A stretch of 64,000 bases of DNA, from the NCBI RefSeq assembly GCF_902806685.2, contig NC_048541.1:16192662-16256661 (forward strand). The letters run 5' to 3'. Under the pieces are notes generated by a model. The model had not been told where the DNA came from. It ran no database searches and saw nothing but the letters and a program-made list of their open reading frames with translations. The translations under genes and the position numbers were made by a program. Of the stretch, positions 53,101 through 60,500 are shown one piece after another; position 1 is the first letter of the stretch, and every line of letters starts with the position of its first letter. The DNA comes from Maniola hyperantus (Eukaryota; Arthropoda; Insecta; Lepidoptera; Nymphalidae).

Positions 53101-55812
53101 ATCACAAAATTAAAATAATATGAAATATCGTAAAATTAAAACTAACGCCCAACAAGAATGGACGTAGGCGGCTGTGCCGCGGCGCCTATAATCTCCTCAC
53201 TGACACCACATTAGTAACTACATTGCACCCATGCGAAGCTGGGGCGGGTCGCTAGTGTAGTAATAAAATGATGTGATTTTTTGTATAGCGGTAGTTTATG
53301 GGGGCTAGAAGTAAAGAATCATGATTTTTATTTATTTTTTACATATTGAATTACTAACGGCACGCTGCAAAGGAAAGCGAATAATTACGTTACAATGCAT
53401 TAACGACAAATGTTTTTCAATATTTTAGTTATTTCTGCTGGAAAACATTTTTTGTTACAAAATTTAAAAATATCTGTCGTTTAATGTGACGTCATTAATC
53501 GCTTACCGTAGAGCGTGAATTTATTAATAAATTAATTATGTTAAAAATAAATAAAAATCATGTTTTTTTCCATAAACTACCACTATACAAAAAACACATA
53601 ATTTTATTACTACAGTCCAAGACCCTATTAGTATAATATACAAGTTACCATCTCTATCGACAGAGGTGAGCACAATATACCCAAGTCCCCATTCATGTAT
53701 CGCTCTAGCGGTGTTCCCAGGCTCGTCCGGGTCTAGTGGAGGCGGTGCTCTGGAGGTCTTCACTGAACAGAACATACATCCTCGCGTGCACGTGTCGCCC
53801 ATTAACTGCAAGAGATATCTAAATATATACAAGGAAAAGGTGACTGACTGACTGATCTATCAACGCACAGCTCCAACTACTGGACGGATCGTGCTCAAAT
53901 TTGGCATGCAGATAGCTATTATAATGTAGGCATCCGCTAAGAAAGGATTTCTGAAAATTCAACCCCTAAGAGGGTGAAATAAGGGTTTGAAATTTATGTA
54001 GTCCACGCCGATGAAGTTGCGAGCATAAGCTAGTTAATTATAAGATTTTGTGTTCGTTAAAAAATGTATATGCAACCCTGCCACTTCATCCTCAAAACAG
54101 TTATAGGTTAGGAAGGTAGGTGACCAGCTTCTATGAGCTTACCATAATAGTAGCAGTGGAGGTGCCATTCTTGCCGCCGCTCCAGCACTCACCAATGTTG
54201 GGACACCTGGCTTCCTCACACACTGTACTGAGCTTGAGACTGCGTAACTGTTTCTTTAGTGCACTGAATTTTGAACCTGAAATGCAGTGAAAAGAAATAG
54301 TAGTTTAAGCTGTGCGTTGATAGATCAGTCAGTCACCTTTTCCTTTTATATATTAAAGGATAAAACACACAGTGATAGAATTAAAAGTAATGGTCATCCG
54401 CCTGACAATATTCTTTAGTTAAACAGACAAGACAGACAGATATACAGACATGACCTACCTACCTGCCAAATTTCATGATTCTAGGTCAACGGGAAATACC
54501 CTGTAGGTTTCTTGAGAGACAGACAGACAGACAACAAAGTGATCCTATATGAGCTCCTTTTTTCCTTTTGAGGTACAGAACCCTAAAAATGAATGCTCTG
54601 CCAATTTTGCTATACACAATCTGTAAGCCAAGCTGATAGGTTTAAAAGTAGTGCCTTTTCCACAGGGGACATTAGGAAATCACTCAGAAGATGCCTTATT
54701 ATCAGGCTTCAATCAGTGAAGAGTTCATATTGGTGATCACAACAGATACCTGTGGGTATAGAGGTCTTCAGCCATGGTGGCAGCCTCAGCCTCTCTGCCT
54801 CTCCTCGCTCCCTCTTCAACTTGCCCTCATAGTCGTCCCAGGTCTTAGGTCTGTCCTCAGATACAAAGTCTGACAAGCCTGGACCTTCCCGCAGCTTCTC
54901 TCTTATAGCATCTATCTTACTGGAATATGCACATCTTTGAAGCTGAAATATAAAAGAAAAAAAAATAGATCATATAATATAAGTCCCGCAAATTGCTATT
55001 GCGCTGGAACCATGTCTCATTAGCATCGAAATGACGTCATTTTGACGTCAGCCGAAATAAAAATATACCATCAGCTCGAAACTAGTCTAGTGCTGACGTC
55101 ACTAAAATGGCATCCACGCGCATTAGCAATTTGCGGGACTTATACAACATATAACACTTTTTAATTTTTTTGTGATGTAACCACAAATTAAAGGTTTTCA
55201 GATTTTTTACCATTTACTTGTGCTGTAAGACATTGACTTGCCAACTTTCATCATTTTATGTCAACAGGAAGTATCCTGGCGGTGTTCCCATTAGATTACA
55301 ACATGGGGCTATTCAAGGGGCCGACCATCGGCAGTTCCTCTGGTGCTGCAAATGTTCATGGACTGCAGTAATCACTTAATATCAGGTGACCCGCCTGCTC
55401 GTTTGCTTGCTATATCTATTTTTAAAAAACCTATAGGTTTTGATTCCCTTGACGGGTCTTGACAGACAGAACAAAGTGATTGTATAAGGGTTCCTGTTTT
55501 TCTACGAAGATACGAAAAACTATACGACACAGATAAATCACAAGAAACTTATATATCATCATACGAGCCTCAATATTATAAGACAATTCAAGGAGCTAGA
55601 GCCAATTTTGATCAATATTGTAACATAGTTCTGTACCTACCTATACTATGGTGGATCTTTACTAAAAGCTACATTATATAAAAGGAAGACAGTCATACTA
55701 TCCTATTTTAACAATTTGCGTATTAAAGCAAATTTTATTAGATTGTAACGAATATTTTTACCTCGTGACACTTTGGTATCAAAACGTACGGCTTGATAGA
55801 ATTTCGTAACAT
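46905..55812 (-). CDS. LIAS: Lipoyl synthase, mitochondrial (8 coding exons, complete)
   Basis: Radical-SAM enzyme that inserts two sulfurs into the protein-bound octanoyl group to make lipoyl cofactor (pyruvate and 2-oxoglutarate dehydrogenases, glycine cleavage H protein), acting in the mitochondrial matrix. I joined eight minus-strand exons: 55762-55812, 54750-54942, 54143-54276, 53649-53805, 52576-52633, 51880-52032, 48194-48315 and 46905-47140. All introns are GT/AG with matching phases, giving 367 aa, close to the usual animal length. Visible motifs: auxiliary-cluster C101, C106, C112 (CEEARCPNIGEC), radical-SAM C132, C136, C139 (CTRGCMFC), ECLVPDFRG and DVFAHNIETV blocks, TLGQYMQPTKRHL, and RSSY at 345-348, whose serine caps the auxiliary cluster in this family. 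The N-terminus (MLRNSIKPYVLIPKC) is basic with no acid until E17, as expected for a mitochondrial presequence. Introns are packed with transposons. Exon 6 is followed by 22 partial copies of itself. Identification is firm; splicing is inferred from sequence only. Confidence 0.95.
47147..47200 (+). mobile_element. Family-C 5' fragment next to the LIAS exon 8 acceptor
   Basis: CCGGCCAAGTGCTAGTCAGG and CGCGCAACGAGAGTTCCGTA match the family-C start. On the minus strand it ends 5 nt from the exon 8 acceptor AG. Confidence 0.75.
47330..47748 (+). mobile_element. RTE-like LINE 3' fragment (LIAS intron 7, antisense to LIAS)
   Basis: One frame reads KVFEQCVLPVMTYGSETWSL, TQRAMERAMCGVSLRDQIRH, AKLKWQWAGHIVR and KVLEWRPRTGRRSVGRPP: the region after the reverse-transcriptase domain of RTE-type retrotransposons. 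5'-truncated, and joined directly to the segment at 47750. Confidence 0.85.
47750..48095 (+). mobile_element. Composite segment shared with 21783-22130, ending in an RTE tail
   Basis: Begins with the end of a Helitron-like sequence (GCGAAGCCGGGTGAATTAGC), then ~210 bp of unassigned sequence (frame MMESLTICNVSVVGTQIFAP), then an RTE 3' tail (GGATTCAGGCGGCGCAAGAC) and (GAT)n. The non-RTE part is almost identical at the other locus. Confidence 0.75.
48194..48315 (-). CDS. LIAS: LIAS exon 7
   Basis: 122 bp coding YRQTLKVLATAKEINPDLIT through KSSIMLGLGETDKQVQQTMK (residues 250-289), bounded by acceptor GGTTACAG and donor G|GTTGGT. Phases fit exon 6 (Gly249) and exon 8 (Asp290). The intron before it is 3,564 bp, almost all of it made of repeated exon-6 bodies. 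Confidence 0.94.
48345..48690 (-). mobile_element. Two consecutive family-A fragments (LIAS intron 6)
   Basis: 48345-48535 and 48536-48690 both begin with a TGCGAAAG/GTGTGTTTGT-type start and contain GGCTACTTTTTAT blocks. They lie between exon 7 and the exon-6 array, with a scrap of a family-C end at 48700-48735 (TACGGAACCC). Confidence 0.65.
48744..52008 (-). repeat. 142-bp tandem array, 23 copies of LIAS exon-6 body plus donor
   Basis: Each unit is 129 nt of exon 6 (from the TTTAGTACCGG core to GCTGG) followed by 13 nt of intron (GTATGAACTATTG). Copies are in phase every 142 bp from body start 52008 to body start 48884. The lowest copy ends after GTATGAACTATT, where the next base differs. 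I see only three single-base differences: 49051 and 51087 (both silent in the exon frame) and 51979 (Asp in the bona fide copy versus Gly). The units contain no good splice acceptor, so they should be removed as part of intron 6 if the first donor is used. Confidence 0.97.
51880..52032 (-). CDS. LIAS: LIAS exon 6, the only complete copy
   Basis: Encodes S199-A248: SKEILVECLVPDFRG through GLDVFAHNIETVERL to RDKRA, plus two bases of Gly249. Acceptor ATTTCCAG lies just upstream of 52032; donor GG|GTATGA at 51879. This is the only one of 23 tandem copies with an acceptor and with the first 24 nt of the exon. It differs from all others at 51979, giving Asp216 (NRDSIE) where the copies would encode Gly. 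Confidence 0.93.
52225..52415 (-). mobile_element. Family-B fragment (LIAS intron 5)
   Basis: Blocks AAAAGGAAAAGGTGACTGAC, CAACGCACAGCTCAAACTAC and GCGAGCATAAGCTAGTT are present; the middle is shortened. Confidence 0.7.
52576..52633 (-). CDS. LIAS: LIAS exon 5 (58-bp micro-exon)
   Basis: Short exon coding LPDGGSSHFAETVREIKR (residues 180-197) plus split codons D179 and Q198. It matches the family's DLPDGGA-HFA-TV segment that must lie between exon 4 and exon 6. Acceptor TTTTTAG, donor CA|GTAAGT. Confidence 0.92.
53258..53613. mobile_element. MITE with ~75-bp imperfect inverted ends (LIAS intron 4)
   Basis: GTAGTAATAAAATGATGTG at the left and CATAATTTTATTACTAC at the right, with matching inner blocks (GTAGTTTATGG / CCATAAACTAC). 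It ends 35 bp from LIAS exon 4. Confidence 0.7.
53649..53805 (-). CDS. LIAS: LIAS exon 4 (radical-SAM motif)
   Basis: Encodes residues 127-178 from LMGDTCTRGCMFCSVKT through EWGLGYIVLTSVDRD. C132, C136 and C139 form the CX3CX2C motif that binds the SAM-cleaving cluster. Acceptor TGCAG, donor GATG|GTAACT (phase 1). Confidence 0.96.
53818..54036 (-). mobile_element. Family-B Helitron-like fragment (LIAS intron 3)
   Basis: Starts with AAGGAAAAGGTGACTGACTG and ends GCATAAGCTAGTT. Nearly full copy of the ~220-bp family-B unit; CTAG terminus. Confidence 0.75.
54143..54276 (-). CDS. LIAS: LIAS exon 3 (auxiliary Fe-S cysteines)
   Basis: Encodes residues 83-126, including CEEARCPNIGECW with C101, C106 and C112, the CX4CX5C motif that binds the sacrificial auxiliary 4Fe-4S cluster. 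Acceptor TTTCAG, donor ATG|GTAAGC, ending in phase 0. Confidence 0.95.
54448..54592 (+). mobile_element. Family-C repeat, 3' part (LIAS intron 2)
   Basis: Carries the GACCTACCTACCTGCCAAA, AGACAGACAGACAACAAAG and GAGGTACAGAACCCTAAAAA blocks of the family-C consensus. Confidence 0.75.
54750..54942 (-). CDS. LIAS: LIAS exon 2
   Basis: Acceptor TTTCAG and donor G|GTATCT enclose 64 codons plus one base: LQRCAYSSKIDAIREKLREG and onward to RLRLPPWLKTSIPT. The PPWLKT-IP block is conserved in lipoyl synthases just before the auxiliary-cluster cysteines. It ends in phase 1; the split codon with exon 3 is Gly82. Confidence 0.93.
54982..55140. mobile_element. TA-flanked MITE (AGTCCCGC family), copy 1, LIAS intron 1
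   Basis: 159 bp, ends AGTCCCGCAAATTGCTA and TAGCAATTTGCGGGACT, flanked by TA on both sides. The interior contains paired TGACGTCA-like palindromes. Confidence 0.82.
55150..55512. mobile_element. Family-C repeat interrupted by a LINE 3' end (LIAS intron 1)
   Basis: 55150-55277 and 55431-55512 are the two halves of a family-C element (CAAATTTCATGATTCTAGGT block and the GGTACGGAACCC-type end). Between them lies the 3' end of a CR1/Jockey-like LINE (GGCGGTGTTCCCATTAGAT to GCTCGTTTGC). Nested insertion. Confidence 0.7.
55762..55812 (-). CDS. LIAS: LIAS exon 1 (start codon, presequence)
   Basis: ATG at 55812-55810 opens MLRNSIKPYVLIPKCHE (17 codons, phase 0), followed by donor GTAAAA. It joins exon 2 (LQRCAYSSKID) in frame. 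The position and composition fit a mitochondrial targeting peptide. No conserved domain helps fix the start, so a further upstream 5' UTR exon cannot be excluded. Confidence 0.75.
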
Positions 55813-56168
55813 TTCGATATTGTTGATTATTGGAAAAACTGATGAACAATAATAATTTTGCAATGGGACATCTCATGAATTACGAATAATAAATAACAAT
55901 AAAATTCTTTAAATTGTTGCTAAAAGAGTTTATCAGTACCTAAATGTCAAAATTACGTGATAAGATTTGACATTGACAAATATTTTGTTAGGGATGGATC
56001 ATTGGCTTGGATTGGATATATCGATAACTATTTATTTTAATTTCTATTGTAAATTATTTTTTATTTTGCTTGACAGAACCATTTGATTAATTTATAAACT
56101 TGTATTATTCCAAGTGCTTCGTGGTACACATTCTATAATAGTTATTATTGTGAAACAATGTCGATATA

Positions 56169-56325
56169 AGCCCCGCAAATTGCTAATGCACGTGGCTGTC
56201 ATTAAAATGGTGACGTCAGCACTAGACTGAAGTTTCGAGCTGATGGTATATTTTTATTTCATCAAAATGACGTTATTTCGATGTTTATGAGACATGGTTC
56301 CAGCGCAATAGTTATTTGCGGGACT
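56169..56325. mobile_element. TA-flanked MITE (AGTCCCGC family), copy 2
   Basis: Inverted ends AGCCCCGCAAATTGCTA and TTATTTGCGGGACT inside TA dinucleotides, as in Tc1/mariner-derived MITEs. It is in the opposite orientation to the copy at 54982-55140 and matches it over most of its length. Confidence 0.8.
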
Positions 56326-56613
56326 TAAATCACAGAATACATATATGTCGATATTGACTGGATTACAACTCAGTTATATTTTTTTCTGAGCTGTCATCAA
56401 ATCGTGCAAAACCATTCCACGCAAAACATGCCGAATAAAATTACTTAGTTACATGCTAACATGCTAAATAAATTTACATTTCCAAATTTATTAAATTGTC
56501 TTATTACTATTTTTAATTAATGAAAAATAAACAAAATATTCTCAAATCTTCATGTTTTGATTCCTTTATTTTTATCTAGCAAGAATCAAATCAAAAGTGA
56601 TGTTGCCACCCAT

Positions 56614-57135
56614 CAGTGTTTCCATGTACACGGTAATTACCGTAGATGCACCGTAATTCAGTCCTAATCTACCGTCAAGGTAATAATGCCATTACCTTGA
56701 CCGTGTCACCGTAATACAAAAATCACGTAAAAAATTCATAATATACTGCGTAATACGAGTACGAATCTCAGTCACGTTAGCATATTTCGTAATGGCAACA
56801 TTTCTCTTGCTCTCGGTTTAAGCATCAAATCTCAGCAATCTATTTTCGTCCTTATTCAAGCAATTAGGAAGGAGTAAAATGTAAAATTAATGAGATTTAA
56901 CAAAATATTAATATGAATAAATCCGTTTATGAAAAAGATATTGCTATGCTAGGAGAGTCAGATTCAGAATAATATTAATAATTGATTAAAAAGCAAATTC
57001 GTGACTTTTTTCTTTTAAAAATGACACGGTAGTTTACACGGTATTCTTTTAGCTAATCCACCGTAATTTAATCTAGAAACACCGTAATTTTAACCCTTCA
57101 ACACGGTAATTCTCGATTTACATATGGAAACACTG
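56614..57135. mobile_element. Non-autonomous hAT-like element, 522 bp, with 8-bp target duplication
   Basis: Ends read CAGTGTTTCCATGTA and its near inverse CATATGGAAACACTG; both flanks carry CCACCCAT (56606-56613 and 57136-57143). CAG/CTG ends with an 8-bp duplication are the hAT signature. The interior has repeated CGGTAATTACC-like motifs near both ends and a 19-codon ORF starting MNKSVYEKDIAMLGE. It sits inside the putative bidirectional promoter region. Confidence 0.85.
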
Positions 57136-57473
57136 CCACCCATGCCACTAATAAAATACCATAGAGATAGTAGGTATATCTAAGTAAAATACCTATTTAA
57201 AAAAATGATGATCGCTTTGTCTGTGTGGGTGTTTTTCTAGGCTTTCCTAAAATGTAATCAGTTCTTTTTTTTTTATAATCTTCCTCCAGTAATGCTTTGA
57301 ATAAATTAATTCGCACTTTACATGGTTTGTGAAGATTGAGAGTGAAATCATTGAAATTAGGTGAAATATCTACGACCTTGAGTAAGCAACAGCTGTCAGT
57401 TGAACATAACCAATCTTAGACAATAATTATTTGAGAAATGGTTTGAAAACAATTCGTAGCGAAATATTCCATC

Positions 57474-57557
57474 ATGAGAAATGTGGAAGCTCATCTTCTA
57501 GAAGAGAAGATGGACGAAGCCGTCACGCATTATATAAATTCCCACCAAGCCTCGGAG
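57474..57557 (+). CDS. Unrecognised gene, exon 1
   Basis: 28 codons, MRNVEAHLLEEKMDEAVTHY then INSHQASE, phase 0, donor GAG|GTAAGA. An in-frame stop 30 nt upstream of the ATG supports this start. Confidence 0.75.
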
Positions 57558-60500
57558 GTAAGAACGTAAAATATTCGACAAAAACAGTTTTTCTACTAAA
57601 CTATGTAGGTAGTACATTGAACACCTACGTTTGATATAAAACAGGATATGAATATTAATGGTTTTGTTACGAGAATGGATAGCCATTTATCGCTTTCATA
57701 GGTCGTTGGAAAAATTCACAGTAAAGATTCCCTGTGATGAATAAGTGATAGAAAATAGGTTACTGAACAGAATTAATCCATAGAGTTAAAAACCGGCCAA
57801 GTGCGTGTCAGGCTCGCGCACCGAGGGTTCCGTACTACAGTCGTATTTTTCGACATTTTGCACGATAATTCAAAAACTATGATGCATAAAAATAAATAAA
57901 AATCTGTTTTAGAATGCACAGGTGAAGCCCTTTCATATTGATACCCCACTTGATATAGTTATTTTACTTCTAAAATTGAAAATACTAATTATTAGTTCAT
58001 GACCACAAGTTAATTTTTGTAAGAGATGTAACCCTAACTTCACTGTTTTCAGATTTTTTTCCCTTATGTCTGCTATAAGACCTACCTACTTGTCAAATTT
58101 CATGATTCTATGTCAACGGGAAGTACTCTGTAGGTTTCTTGACAGACCGGCAGACAGACAGACAGGCAACAAGGTGATCCTATAAAGGTACCGTTTTTCC
58201 TTTTGAGGTAAGGAACCCTAAAAATATAGGTTGATTACATGCAATACTGGACCTAAAACGTTCTTTACATAAAGTATAGATAAGATATGAACTATGGTTG
58301 CTTAGAAAACTTAAAATCATGTAATAATTTGTTACATAAAATAGAATGTGAATTATTATTTCTACTACTTTCTCATACTTGGTTTTTGTGACTAATAAGC
58401 TATAACTACATATGTGTGCACATGTTATTTATTATTTACTAACTGATGCCTGCGACTTTACCCATGTGAATTTGCATTTTTCAAATGCAGTGGGAACACC
58501 TTGATGTTCCAGAAAAGAGGTATCTTATGTCAGTTATCAAGCTATGTCTGTGCCAAATTTTGTCAAGATTGGTTCAATAGTTGAGCCATAAAAATAGACA
58601 GACATCCAGTAGTTTGAGCTGCGCGTTGATAATTCAGTCAGTCAGTCAGTCACCTTTTCCTTTTATATACATGTTTAGATGATGTAAAATATAATATCAC
58701 TGTGGTTTGTTTGGTAGATAACAATTGATGTTATCATGTTTTGATTATCTATCACAAACATTATTTAACAAAAATACTTGTCTTTAAAATTATTTAGTAT
58801 TTTTTAATGTAAGTACAAAGTTATGAGCATCGATCTCGAAGGAGATAGCAGATTTGTAGAGCACTGTCTCGGTCGTTGAGACCAACAAAACGTCATATGG
58901 GTATGAGTGACAGACTCTCTACAAACCTGAAATGTCATTCTAAAGGCAGATGTTCATCACTTTCGGCTGTCTACTGTAAGTACTTATTTAACTAAGATTG
59001 CCTTCCCAGCATCTGAGAAGGCAAGGATGCTGTACAAATTAGTATTAAGAGGGCTTAGGCTAGAGAGTAAGACATTTTTGTATGTGGTTTCTACAGGGGT
59101 GACATGCACACTTTGTGACCCACTACCCCTATAAATAATTAGATTAAAAAAAAGAATTTTCACGTTTTATTTGTGCTTTAATCTATACATTGTTAAAAAA
59201 CCAGCCAAGTGTGAGTGGGACTCGCACACGAAGGGTTCCCTACCATTGTACAAGAAATAATGTTTTAATTTATTTTGTGATGTAATCACAAATTTACAGT
59301 TTCGGATTTTTGCCTTTACTTATACTATAAGACATTATTAATGGATACTAAAGTTTAGGTTGAGTGGAGAACGCGTTTAAGCAAACGTAGTGTGGGAAGC
59401 CCTCCGACGACGATATAAAGAGGCTGGCGGGAAGTGGCTGGATGAGGAAGGCTGAGGACCGGGTGTGGTGGCACTCTTTAGGGAAGGCCTATGTCCAACA
59501 GTGGATGTCCACAGGCTGATGATGATGATGACTAAAGGTTAAGCTGGTTCCTCATATAAACCTGATGTCTCATTGTTGCAGTCGGTCCACGTGGACGCCA
59601 GCACCCTGGCGCTCAACGTGCAGGAGGATGCGGGCGGCAGAGTGCTCACCCTCATGCATCCTCAGAACTTCTCCCAAATGAGCAGGTACAAATAAACTCA
59701 ACCATTGAAAACATGCTCCTTTTTGAAAATCGGTTAAAAAGCCATAACATGCGAGCCATAACTAGCTGATGTCCGCGACTTCGTCCGCGTGGATTTAGGT
59801 TGTTAAAAATCCCGTGGGAACTCTTAATTTTCTGGGAGAAAAAGTAGCTCTGACCAAATTTCATCAAAATCTGTTAAACTGTTGGGCTGTAAGTAGCTAG
59901 CTGACAGACAGATGGACAAACAGACAGACAGATACACTTTTATACAGTTTTATAATTTAAAACCACTCCATTCCCTTTTGAGAGAAGGAAATGCGTAACG
60001 GATATGATTAGACCGCACGGCGCTTTAGGGCCTATGTTTTTTGTATTTATAGACTAGCCCTTGACTGCAATCAGACCTGGTGGTGTGTGATGATGCAGCC
60101 TAAGATGGATATCACTTGCTTTAACAGTGTAGGAAAACATCGTGAGGAAACCTGTATGCCTGAGAGTTCTCCATAATGTTCTCAAAGTTGTGTGATGTCT
60201 ACGAAGGCCATGGCCAGCGTGGTAAACTATGGCCAAAACCCTTCTCACTCTGAGAGAAGACCCGAGCTCTGTAGCGAGCTGGCGGTGGGTTGATCATGAT
60301 CATGATGATGAGGTAAATATAGAATCCATTATCGTGTGCAGGCAAGTATCATTGGGAGAGACGGTGGGGGAGGGCGCGTGGGTGGAGGAGTTCCTGGACC
60401 AGGAAGGTGGCTTGGCAGCGCTGGTGGCGCGTCTGACTCGCGGCCCGCATCATCACTCGCACGCGCAGCATCATAAGGTTTGTGTATCATTTTAGGCCGG

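Larger units (their letters stand above)
55813..57473. other. Divergent intergenic region between LIAS and the plus-strand gene
   Basis: 1,661 bp between two start codons on opposite strands, presumably holding both promoters. It contains a TA-flanked MITE (56169-56325) and a hAT-like element (56614-57135). I cannot point to a convincing TATA box or initiator. Confidence 0.6.
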
